Shown in pieces: positions 16,020 through 23,395 of a stretch of DNA of 64,000 nt. Position 1 is the stretch's first letter. Each line of letters starts with the position of its first letter. The position numbers and the translations under genes are program-made. The notes under the pieces are model-generated. The model worked only from the letters and a program-made list of their open reading frames with translations, ran no database searches and was not told where the DNA came from. Source of the DNA: Burkholderiales bacterium (GTDB lineage: Bacteria; Pseudomonadota; Gammaproteobacteria; Burkholderiales; SG8-41); the NCBI GenBank assembly GCA_036262035.1, contig DATAJS010000018.1, forward strand, positions 186,001 through 250,000, written 5' to 3'.

Positions 16020-17567
16020 ATGGCCGAAAGACATCATTGGCGCGGCGGTTACGGCGAGCACGGCGGCAGCGGTCAGCGAGACGACGAGTCGTGGCGTCAC
16101 GAGCGCCAGGGGCAACCGGGTTGGCCGGGCAATCAGGACTGGCAGAGCAACCAGCGCTGGCCGAGCAACCAGGGCCAGAGCAGCCAGAGCGGCGGCTACG
16201 GCGGCCCGGGCGGTTACGGTTCACAAGGTGGATACGGTTCGCAGGGCGGATACGGCGGCAGCCAGTGGTCGCAGCGCGAGCATGAGGGCAGCCACCGCGG
16301 TTCCCAGGGCTACGGCACCCAAATGAGCGGCGGCACCCAGGCCGGCCAGCAGAGCGGCAGCTATCACTCGACCGGCTACGGCAACGAGCACGGCACGGGT
16401 TACGGTCCGCAGGGCTACGGCACCGGCGGCGGCAGTTACGGCGGCGGCCGGAGCCATCAGGGCGGCGCCTACGGCGGCAGTTACTCCGGTGAGAGCGGCT
16501 ACGGCCCCTCGGGCGGATTCCGCTCGCAAGGCGATTTCGAATCGCAGGGCGGCTATGGCTCGCACGGCAGTCACGGCGGCGGCCAGTGGTCGCAGTGGGA
16601 GCGCGGCGGCAGTCAAGGCTCGTGGCAGGAACGGCAACCGTGGCAGAGCGGCCAGGGCTCGCAGGCCCGATTCGGCGGCGGGCAGCAGGGCGGTTACGGC
16701 CAGGGCAACTGGGCCAACGAGCGCTACGGCGGTCAGGACTACGGCTCGTCGCGAGGCGGGCAGCAATCGGGCTACGGCGGTTACGGGGAGCACGGCGGCG
16801 GCTACGGCTCGCAGTCGAGCTACGCCTCACACGGCGGCTACGGCTCGCAGGCCGCCGGTTACGAGGGCCACGGCGGCTGGGCTCACGAAGGCTCGCCAGG
16901 CGGCTACGGCGGCGGCCAGCAAAGCGGCTACAGCCCACAGGGCGGCGGCTACGGCGGTCAGGGCGGTTACGGCTCGCAAGGCGGTTATGGATCGCAGGGC
17001 CGGATGAGCGGCTGGGACCCATCGGGCTCCGGGCAGCAAGGCCGTTCGATGCGCCGCGGGCCGAAAGGCTACCAGCGCTCCGACCAGCGCATGAAGGAAG
17101 ACATCTGCGAGCGCCTGATGCAGAGCGGCCACATCGATTCGTCGGAAGTGACGATCGACGTCAGCCAGGGCAAGGTGGTCATCGACGGCACGGTGCCCGA
17201 TCGCCGCATGAAGCACGCGATCGAGGACATCGCCGAAGCCTGCCCGGGTGTGACCGACGTCGACAACCGCGTGCGCGTCGAGCACGGCAACCCGTGGGGC
17301 TCGGACATGCGCCAGGGCGGTGAAGGCGGCCATTGGGCGGGCGGGAGCCCGACCACCCGCGGCGGCACCGGCACGACGAGCTCGCACACGGGCACGGGCA
17401 ATCCGACCGCGACCACCGCGACCGGCGCATCGAGCGGCCAGAGCTACGGCGGCGCGACGACCCCGGCGGGCGACGGCGAGAAGACCGCGTCGCGCGGGCC
17501 CGGCGGCGGCATGGCCGGGCAGAGCGTGAGCTCGAGCTCGACGTCCAAGTCCAGGAAGAACGAATGA
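16020..17567 (+). CDS. BON-domain protein with long prion-like Gly/Ser/Tyr/Gln region
   Basis: 515 residues from ATG 16020 (AAGGAG 8 bp upstream). Residues ~1-345 are low complexity, built from repeated 'GGYGSQGGYG' and 'SQWSQ'-type units, rich in Tyr, Gln and Gly with few hydrophobic residues. Residues ~352-425 form a BON domain: 'RMKEDICERLMQSGHIDSSE' then 'VVIDGTVPDRRMKHAIEDIA' and 'GVTDVDNRVRVEH'. A Thr/Gly/Ser-rich tail follows. BON domains are usually periplasmic and bind membranes or polymer, but no signal peptide is seen here. The repeat region resembles phase-separating domains of eukaryotic FUS-type proteins in composition only. An intrinsic terminator follows. Confidence 0.85.
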   Translation: MAERHHWRGGYGEHGGSGQRDDESWRHERQGQPGWPGNQDWQSNQRWPSNQGQSSQSGGYGGPGGYGSQGGYGSQGGYGGSQWSQREHEGSHRGSQGYGTQMSGGTQAGQQSGSYHSTGYGNEHGTGYGPQGYGTGGGSYGGGRSHQGGAYGGSYSGESGYGPSGGFRSQGDFESQGGYGSHGSHGGGQWSQWERGGSQGSWQERQPWQSGQGSQARFGGGQQGGYGQGNWANERYGGQDYGSSRGGQQSGYGGYGEHGGGYGSQSSYASHGGYGSQAAGYEGHGGWAHEGSPGGYGGGQQSGYSPQGGGYGGQGGYGSQGGYGSQGRMSGWDPSGSGQQGRSMRRGPKGYQRSDQRMKEDICERLMQSGHIDSSEVTIDVSQGKVVIDGTVPDRRMKHAIEDIAEACPGVTDVDNRVRVEHGNPWGSDMRQGGEGGHWAGGSPTTRGGTGTTSSHTGTGNPTATTATGASSGQSYGGATTPAGDGEKTASRGPGGGMAGQSVSSSSTSKSRKNE

Positions 17568-17582
17568 AGCGACGGATGAACC

Positions 17583-17602
17583 GTGACGGGTAACCCGTGA
17601 CG
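17583..17602. repeat. Short fragment of R4 repeat (GTGACGGGTAACCC GTGACG)
   Basis: GTGACGGGTAACCC followed by GTGACG resembles the 15-nt units of the arrays at 20122-20263 and 40380-40504. It may be a remnant or chance. Confidence 0.35.
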
Positions 17603-17603
17603 A

Positions 17604-17627
17604 GGCCGGCGCGATGCCGGCCTTTTT
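17604..17627 (+). terminator. Intrinsic terminator
   Basis: GGCCGGC (17604-17610), loop GCGAT, GCCGGCC (17616-17622), then TTTTT. It ends the BON-protein transcript 36 bp after its stop. Confidence 0.8.
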
Positions 17628-17700
17628 CTTTTCTCGCGGCATTGCGGCACACGCCTTGCACTAGGCGCTCACAACCAACGTTCCACGTATCCGCCGCCTC

Positions 17701-19206
17701 ATGCCCGCTCAAAGCCCCCTGCTCCGCCGGCTCGGCTGGCTGCTCGTCCTCGCGACCGCGCTCGCCGGGTGCGAGCAGCGCACGACCGCCACGGGCCCGC
17801 AGCAACAGGCCGGACAGCCCCCGGCACAGCCGTTCCCCGGACCGCAGCCCTCGGCCGACGCCGGTACGACGCCGCGCGCACAGGCGAGCGGCCTCCCCGA
17901 CTTCACCGTCCTCGTCGAGACCCAGGGCCCCGCGGTGGTCAACGTGGTCACCACGCGCACGCGCGGCGGCGGCATCGGCGGCGACGCGGCCGACGATCCG
18001 CTGTCGGACTTCCTCCGGCGCTTCATGCCGCAGCAGCCCGATCCGGGTCCGGAGCGCGCGCAAGGCATCGGCTCGGGATTCATCATCACCACCGACGGCT
18101 ACGTGCTCACCAATGCGCACGTCGTCTCGGACGCCGACGAAGTCACCGTGCGCCTCGCCGATTCGCGCGAGTTCAAAGGCAAGATCGTCGGCGTGGACAT
18201 GCGCACCGACGTCGCGCTGCTGAAGCTCGCCGCGACCGGGCTGCCGACGGTGAAGCTCGGCAACTCGGAAAGCCTCAAAGTCGGCGAATGGGTCGCGGCG
18301 ATCGGCTCGCCGTTCGGCTTCGTCAACACGATCACCGCGGGCATCGTCAGCGCGAAAGGCCGCTCGCTGCCCGACGAATCGTTCGTGCCGTTCATACAGA
18401 CCGACGTGGCGGTGAACCCGGGCAATTCGGGCGGGCCGCTCCTCAACCTCAAGGGCGAAGTGGTCGGCATCAATTCGGCGATCTACAGCCGCACCGGCGG
18501 TTACATGGGCGTGTCGTTCGCGATCCCCATCGAGGTCGCACTCGACGTCGGCAAGCAGCTCCAGGCGACCGGCAAGGTCACGCGCGGAAGGCTCGGCGTG
18601 CAGATCCAGGCGCTCACGCCCGAGCTCGCGAAGTCGTTCAAGCTGCCCAGCACGCAGGGCGTGCTCGTCGCCTCGGTCGAGCCCAAGAGCCCCGCCGACC
18701 AGGCGGGCCTGCAGCCGGGCGATGTCATCCTCGCGTTCGAAGGCAAGCCCGTGAAGAGCGCGAACGAGCTGCCGCGCGTCGTCGCCGCCACCAAGCCCGG
18801 AACGGTGATCACGCTCGACGTGTGGCGCGGCGGCGCGAAGAAACAGATCAAGGCGACCCTGGCGGAGTTTCCTTCGGAGAACGTCGCCCAGCAGCAATCG
18901 CCCGAGACGCGCAAGAGCTCGAACAAGCTAGGCCTCCTTGTGCGCGAGCTCACGCCGCCGCAGGCAAAACAGCTCGGCATCGAATACGGGCTGCTCGTCG
19001 AGAACATCACCGCGCCCGGTCCCAACATGCAGGTGCAGCGCGGCGACATCATCGTCGCGATCAACAACATCTACTTCAAGAGCCTCGACGAGTTCAACCG
19101 GCTGCTGTCGAAACAGCCGTCCGGCAGCATCGTCGCGCTGCTCGTGCGCCGCGGGGACGCGGCGCTGTACATCCCGGTGAGGGTCGGACCGGAAGCCGCA
19201 AAGTGA
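17701..19206 (+). CDS. Do-type (DegP/DegQ/MucD) periplasmic serine protease, predicted lipoprotein
   Basis: 501 residues. A lipobox 'TALAGC' places lipidated Cys at residue 24. The trypsin-like triad is His140 ('LTNAHVV'), Asp170 ('RTDVALLKL') and Ser243 ('NPGNSGGPLL'). Two PDZ domains follow, at about residues 285-380 and 405-495. These proteases degrade or refold damaged envelope proteins. Lipidation is less common in the family, whose members usually have a cleaved soluble signal; it would tether this one to a membrane. A residue-rich linker of Gln/Pro lies between Cys24 and the protease domain. The next gene starts 7 bp downstream. Confidence 0.93.
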   Translation: MPAQSPLLRRLGWLLVLATALAGCEQRTTATGPQQQAGQPPAQPFPGPQPSADAGTTPRAQASGLPDFTVLVETQGPAVVNVVTTRTRGGGIGGDAADDPLSDFLRRFMPQQPDPGPERAQGIGSGFIITTDGYVLTNAHVVSDADEVTVRLADSREFKGKIVGVDMRTDVALLKLAATGLPTVKLGNSESLKVGEWVAAIGSPFGFVNTITAGIVSAKGRSLPDESFVPFIQTDVAVNPGNSGGPLLNLKGEVVGINSAIYSRTGGYMGVSFAIPIEVALDVGKQLQATGKVTRGRLGVQIQALTPELAKSFKLPSTQGVLVASVEPKSPADQAGLQPGDVILAFEGKPVKSANELPRVVAATKPGTVITLDVWRGGAKKQIKATLAEFPSENVAQQQSPETRKSSNKLGLLVRELTPPQAKQLGIEYGLLVENITAPGPNMQVQRGDIIVAINNIYFKSLDEFNRLLSKQPSGSIVALLVRRGDAALYIPVRVGPEAAK

Positions 19207-19213
19207 GCTCGAA

Positions 19214-19759
19214 TTGAAGCGGTACCTGCTGAACTGCCTCGTCTCGGGAACGCTCGGAGGAATCGCCTCGCACGTCGTCGCATCGCTGTTCAGCCGGCAC
19301 GAGCACCGCCGCAGCGAGCTGCCGATGCACGCGGTGAGCCACATCTATTACGACGACGAGCCGGCATCGCACGAGGGCGATGAGCCGATCGACGCGGCGA
19401 TCGGCTCGGTCCTGCATCACGGCGCGAGCATCTTCTGGGCGGCGTTCTTCGAAGCGCTGTTCGGCAGGGACGCGGAGAAGAGCACGTCCGCCGCTCTGGC
19501 CGGCGGCGCGACGATCGCCGCCGCCGCGTACATCACCGACTATCACATCGTCTCCGACCGCTACAAACCGGGCTTCGAAGCAGTTCTCTCCGACCGCGCG
19601 CTGTTCCTCGTCTACGCCGCGCTCGGCGCCGGTCTCGCCGCGGGTGCGCGCTTACGCGGGCTTCGCAACCATCAGGTAGAAGATGGCGATGAACGCGAAG
19701 AACGCGGGAAAGCCGAGCGCGGTCCAGATGCGGTCGTAGCGCCAGAAGAGCGGCGGTAG
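19214..19759 (+). CDS. Membrane protein of unknown function
   Basis: 181 residues from TTG 19214, 7 bp after the protease stop. Hydrophobic segments lie near 'YLLNCLVSGTLGGIASHVVA', 'AALAGGATIAAAAYITDY' and 'ALFLVYAALGAGLAAGARL'. The last ~30 residues are highly charged and lie antisense to the end of the DUF2269 gene (108-bp tail overlap), so the native stop may have been lost. Co-transcription with the protease is likely. Not recognised. Confidence 0.6.
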   Translation: MKRYLLNCLVSGTLGGIASHVVASLFSRHEHRRSELPMHAVSHIYYDDEPASHEGDEPIDAAIGSVLHHGASIFWAAFFEALFGRDAEKSTSAALAGGATIAAAAYITDYHIVSDRYKPGFEAVLSDRALFLVYAALGAGLAAGARLRGLRNHQVEDGDEREERGKAERGPDAVVAPEERR

Positions 19760-20116
19760 ATCGCTTTCTTCCGCCGCCGCGCGCTCGGCCATCCCGGCCA
19801 TGCGGATCTGCAGCCACACCACCGGCAGCCAGCACGCGCCCGCGACGACGTAGAGCACGAGCGCCCACGCGATCCACGGCGTCGTGTAGGGCATACCCAT
19901 GAGATGCACGAGATACAGCCCGCTCGCCGGCTGGACGATCGCCGTCGGCGTGGTGAACAGCCAGTCCGCCCACACCACCCTGCGCGTCACCACCGCGATC
20001 GCGCGCACGTCGCGCGAGCGGTTGGTGCAGAACATGTAGAAGGCCGAGCCCAGGCCCGTGCCGAACAGCAGCGTCGAGCTGAGGATGTGGATGAATTTGA
20101 TGAGCAGGTATTCCAT
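19652..20116 (-). CDS. DUF2269 family integral membrane protein
   Basis: 154 residues with four hydrophobic segments. 'FIHILSSTLLFGTGLGSAFY' at the start, 'RRVVWADWLFTTPTAIVQPA' in the middle and 'LGFPAFFAFIAIFYLMVAKP' at the end are typical of DUF2269. It is probably in the inner membrane; function unknown. It lies downstream of the SDR-DoxX gene but is separated by the R4 repeat array. Its 3' end overlaps the convergent gene. Confidence 0.82.
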   Translation of the reverse strand: MEYLLIKFIHILSSTLLFGTGLGSAFYMFCTNRSRDVRAIAVVTRRVVWADWLFTTPTAIVQPASGLYLVHLMGMPYTTPWIAWALVLYVVAGACWLPVVWLQIRMAGMAERAAAEESDLPPLFWRYDRIWTALGFPAFFAFIAIFYLMVAKPA

Positions 20117-20121
20117 AAACA

Positions 20122-20263
20122 GTGACGGGTAATGCGGTGACGGATAGTGCGGTGACGGATAGTGCGGTGACGGATAAAGCGGTGACGGAAGGCGTGTGCT
20201 CGGCTGAAACGCGTCACCGTTCCATCCGTCACCGTTTCACCCGTCACCGCATCATCCGTCACT
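20122..20263. repeat. R4 array: inverted blocks of 15-nt GTGACGGATNNNGCG units
   Basis: The left arm has four to five direct 15-nt units (GTGACGGGTAATGCG, then GTGACGGATAGTGCG twice, GTGACGGATAAAGCG). The right arm has about four units in the opposite sense (CCGTCACCGTTTCAC, CCGTCACCGCATCAT). The arms could form a long imperfect hairpin. The right arm supplies the last codons and stop of the SDR-DoxX gene. A second array is at 40380-40504. Confidence 0.9.
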
Positions 20264-21532
20264 TCTTTCAAACTGAAGCAGCACCAATATCGCAACCACC
20301 ATCGGCGCATTCTTGGTCAGCGGTCCATACGGATGCAGCCAGTACTCGGGCAGGAAGATCGTGATCAGGATCGTGTAACCGACGATGAGCGCGATCTGCG
20401 CGCGCCACAGCCCTGCGCGGCGGCGCATGACGAGGCTGCCGATACCGAACGCGAGGTCGAGGAGCGCGGCGCCGTAGAGCGCGATCGACGCGGCCGGACC
20501 CGTGAGCCCGACGCGCTCGAGCAACGCGTAACTCTCGTTCACCGGATACACGCCGAGCGAGACGATGCCGGTGACGATCCACACCAACGCGACGGCGTAG
20601 CGCAGGAGCGGCAGCAGCCAGGCGAGCCGCGCCTGGTTCGCGAGCGCGCGGGCAGCGCGTGCGCTCACGAAGCGCTCGGCCGCGCATGGCGCGCGGCCGA
20701 GCAGGCGCGTCACGTCATCGGCCGGCGCGGCGTTGCCGCGTTCCAGCATCGCCAGCGATTCGCGGTCGAGGAGCGAGCCCGGCAGCTTGCCGCCGATCGC
20801 GGCGGCCTTGCGCACCAGCGGCATCGGCACGCCGACGAAATGCGGTGCGCCCAGCCCCATCGAGCGCCGCAGGATCGCGAGGTATTCGCGCAGCGTCAGC
20901 GGCCGCGGCCCCACGACCGCAATGCGCGTGCGATCGAACTCGGACGTCGCGAGCACACGCACGATCGCTTCGGCGAGGTCGTCGACGTGTACGGGTTGTA
21001 TCGTTTGCGCGCCGCCGCCGGGCACCGGTACGAGCGGGAGCGACGCGAGCATCGCGAACAGCGCGGTGCTCGCGCCCTCCTCGCCGAAAACCAGCGACGG
21101 CTGCACGATCACCCACGGCATCGGCAGCGTCGCGAGCGCTTCGTCGGCGCGCCGCTTGGTCAGGTGATACGCGCTCGAAGCCCGCGCGTCGGCGCCGAGC
21201 GCCGAGACCTGCACGACCTTCTTCACGCCGGCTCGTGCGCTGGCGCGAAACAGCGCCTGCGGCGCGGCGACGTGCAGCGCCTCGAACGTCGCGCCGCCGG
21301 TCTCGCGCATGAGGCCGACCGCGTTGATCACGTAATCGATGCCCGCGAGCCGCGGCAGCCAGATCGCTTCGTCGTGATCCCGCGCGAAGTCGACGCGCAT
21401 CGCGCGGCAGCCTTCGGGCGCTTCGCCTCTGACGCCGCACACCACGCCGTAACCTTCATGCGCCAGCGCCCGCAACGCGTGACGGCCGATGAAGCCGGTC
21501 GCGCCGAGGAGCAGGACGGTTCCCGGGCTCAC
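20252..21532 (-). CDS. NAD(P)-binding SDR fused to a DoxX-like membrane domain
   Basis: 426 residues from GTG 21532, which overlaps the upstream stop as GTGA. Residues 1-~290 are an atypical short-chain dehydrogenase: 'VLLLGATGFIGRHAL' nucleotide site and 'SSAYHLTKRRADEAL', with Tyr and Lys spaced as in NDUFA9/complex-I-assembly-type proteins. Residues ~310-425 carry four membrane helices of DoxX type ('LRYAVALVWIVTGIVSLGVY', 'LIVGYTILITIFLPEYWLHP'). The fusion suggests a membrane-anchored quinone- or isoprenoid-related reductase, but the substrate is unknown. The end codons come from the R4 repeat. Confidence 0.85.
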   Translation of the reverse strand: MSPGTVLLLGATGFIGRHALRALAHEGYGVVCGVRGEAPEGCRAMRVDFARDHDEAIWLPRLAGIDYVINAVGLMRETGGATFEALHVAAPQALFRASARAGVKKVVQVSALGADARASSAYHLTKRRADEALATLPMPWVIVQPSLVFGEEGASTALFAMLASLPLVPVPGGGAQTIQPVHVDDLAEAIVRVLATSEFDRTRIAVVGPRPLTLREYLAILRRSMGLGAPHFVGVPMPLVRKAAAIGGKLPGSLLDRESLAMLERGNAAPADDVTRLLGRAPCAAERFVSARAARALANQARLAWLLPLLRYAVALVWIVTGIVSLGVYPVNESYALLERVGLTGPAASIALYGAALLDLAFGIGSLVMRRRAGLWRAQIALIVGYTILITIFLPEYWLHPYGPLTKNAPMVVAILVLLQFERSDG

Positions 21533-22002
21533 CCCGAGAAAGCGCCGACGATCGCGCGCACGATGAAGTACGCGGCAGCGCCCGTCGCGGCGATCAGCAG
21601 CAGGAGCGCCGCGATCAGGCCCGTCACGAAGACGCCGCTGGCGCGTTTCGCGCGCCGCGGATGGTCGAGATGCCGTTCCAGCAGCGCGACGTTGCGCTGG
21701 TTCGCTTTCCACGCGGCGTCGAAGATATCGCCCGCGAACGGAATGAGACCGATCACGCCTTCGACCGCGACGTTCCAGACCATGTGCGCGAGCACCACGC
21801 GAGGCGCGCCGGCGCGGGCCGCTTCGCGCACGATGTAGCTCGACAGCACGACGCCGATCGCGTCGCCGAGCCCGGGAATCAGCCCGAGGATCGCGTCGAG
21901 GCCGAAGCGAAAGCGCGTGCCCGGCAGCGGTATCGAGCTGTCGAGCAGCCACGCGATGCGCCCGAGGCGCCGGCGCAGCTCTGTGAGGTCGTCCGAGCTC
22001 AT
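21529..22002 (-). CDS. DUF4112 domain membrane protein
   Basis: 157 residues from ATG 22002; an upstream ATG at 22086 would overlap the divergent gene. 'LRRRLGRIAWLLDSSIPLPG', 'GLDAILGLIPGLGDAIGVVL' and 'GLIPFAGDIFDAAWKANQRN' are the family hallmarks, with the twice-repeated 'GLIP..GD' turn. Two to three membrane helices. Function unknown. First gene of the set leading to the SDR-DoxX fusion. Confidence 0.85.
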   Translation of the reverse strand: MSSDDLTELRRRLGRIAWLLDSSIPLPGTRFRFGLDAILGLIPGLGDAIGVVLSSYIVREAARAGAPRVVLAHMVWNVAVEGVIGLIPFAGDIFDAAWKANQRNVALLERHLDHPRRAKRASGVFVTGLIAALLLLIAATGAAAYFIVRAIVGAFSG

Positions 22003-22078
22003 AGATGCGGCAAGAGCAATTGCAGAGCCTAAGGGGCTATCTGCTACGATTGGACCATATCGGGACCGGGGAAGAACG

Positions 22079-23272
22079 TTGGCCAAAAAAGCTCCGAAGC
22101 GTGCGCTTCAATCGTGCTGTGCCGCGCACACCCTGCACGACGGTCTCTCGGACGTCACCTACGTGCTGCTGCCGCTGCTCGCCCAGACCTTCGGCCTCTC
22201 GCTCGCGCAGGTCGGCTTCATCCGCTCCGCGCACCGCACCGCGATGGCGGCTTTCCAGCTTCCCGCGGGTCTTTTCGCCGAGCGCTTCGGCGAGCGGAAC
22301 CTGCTCGCGTTCGGCACCTTCGTCGCGGGCTGCGCGTTTTTCGCGCTCGGCCACGCGACCGGCTTCTGGATGATCATCGTCGCGCTGTTCTTCGCGGGCT
22401 TCGGCTCGGCGGTCCAGCACCCGCTCTCCTCCACCATCATCTCGCACGCCTATCCCGACGCGGGACGGCGCGCCGCGCTCGGCACCTACAACTTCTTCGG
22501 CGACGTCGGCAAGTTCGCGTTCGGCGGCGCGGTGAGCCTGTGCCTGCTCGCGGGCATCTCGTGGCAGGCGCCGGTGACGGCGTTCGGCGTGATCGGGGTC
22601 GTCACCGCGGTGCTCATCTTCATGAACGTCGCGAACACGCGCGCCGCGCGGACGGATGACGCCGCGGCCGAGGCGACGCCGAAGACCAAAGGCTGGGGCA
22701 TACGCGACCGGCAGGGCTTCACCGCGCTGTGCCTCATCGAGATTCTCGATTCCTCGACGCGCACCGGCTTTCTCACGTTCATCGCCTTCCTGCTGATCGA
22801 CAAAGGCATCCCCGAAGGCTGGGCGGCGCTGGCGGTGCCGCTGATATTGACCGGCGGCATGGCCGGCAAGCTCGCCTGCGGCTTTCTCGCGGAGCGCGTC
22901 GGGATCGTTCGGACCATCGTCGTCAGCGAGGTCTTCACCGGCGCCGGCATACTCGCAACCCTCGCGCTGCCGGGCATCGGCGTGATGATCCTGCTGCCGC
23001 TCATCGGCGTCGCGCTGCAGGGGACGTCGTCGGTGCTCTACGCGACCATCGGCGACCTGGTCGAGCAGGACCGCCTGCCGCGCGCGTTCGGGTTCTTCTA
23101 TACGATCGGCTCGGTATGCGGCATCGTCGCGCCGCTCGGCTACGGCCTGCTCGGCGACATCACCAGCGTGCCGGTCTCGATCGCGACCGTCGGCTGTGCG
23201 GTGCTGCTCGCGGTGCCGCTGGCGGCGATGCTGCGGCCGTCGCTGGGGACCGCGAAAGCGGCGGCGATTTAG
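22079..23272 (+). CDS. MFS transporter
   Basis: 397 residues from TTG 22079. Twelve hydrophobic segments. The A-motif region reads 'PAGLFAERFGERNLLAFG' and the second half starts near 'GFTALCLIEILDSSTRTGFL'. This resembles fosmidomycin-resistance/FSR-like or sugar-phosphate MFS carriers more than the three carriers at 25895-29296. Substrate unknown. Divergent from the DUF4112 gene; followed by R1 repeats. Confidence 0.85.
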   Translation: MAKKAPKRALQSCCAAHTLHDGLSDVTYVLLPLLAQTFGLSLAQVGFIRSAHRTAMAAFQLPAGLFAERFGERNLLAFGTFVAGCAFFALGHATGFWMIIVALFFAGFGSAVQHPLSSTIISHAYPDAGRRAALGTYNFFGDVGKFAFGGAVSLCLLAGISWQAPVTAFGVIGVVTAVLIFMNVANTRAARTDDAAAEATPKTKGWGIRDRQGFTALCLIEILDSSTRTGFLTFIAFLLIDKGIPEGWAALAVPLILTGGMAGKLACGFLAERVGIVRTIVVSEVFTGAGILATLALPGIGVMILLPLIGVALQGTSSVLYATIGDLVEQDRLPRAFGFFYTIGSVCGIVAPLGYGLLGDITSVPVSIATVGCAVLLAVPLAAMLRPSLGTAKAAAI

Positions 23273-23275
23273 ATC

Positions 23276-23391
23276 GTCATTCCCGCGCAGGCGAAAAATC
23301 GTCATTCCCGCGCAGGCGGGAATCCATTTTCAAATCGTCGAGGTCAAAATGGATTCCCGATCACTTCCGCTGCCGCGGGTCGGGAATGACG
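23276..23391. repeat. Interspersed inverted repeat, family R1 (with an extra partial copy)
   Basis: GTCATTCCCGCGCAGGCG occurs twice in tandem (23276 and 23301) and is answered by ATGGATTCCCG...CGGGAATGAC ending at 23390. Almost the same sequence is at 39140-39230. It lies between convergent genes. Confidence 0.85.
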
Positions 23392-23395
23392 TCTC

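Noticed and set aside
11756-17700. Integrated genomic island at tRNA-Arg
   Set aside because: The position and unknown genes fit, but there is no integrase and no repeat of the tRNA 3' end found by eye, so it is not called.
20122-20263. CRISPR array
   Set aside because: Units are 15 nt and directly adjacent without spacers, reverse direction in the middle, and no cas gene is near.
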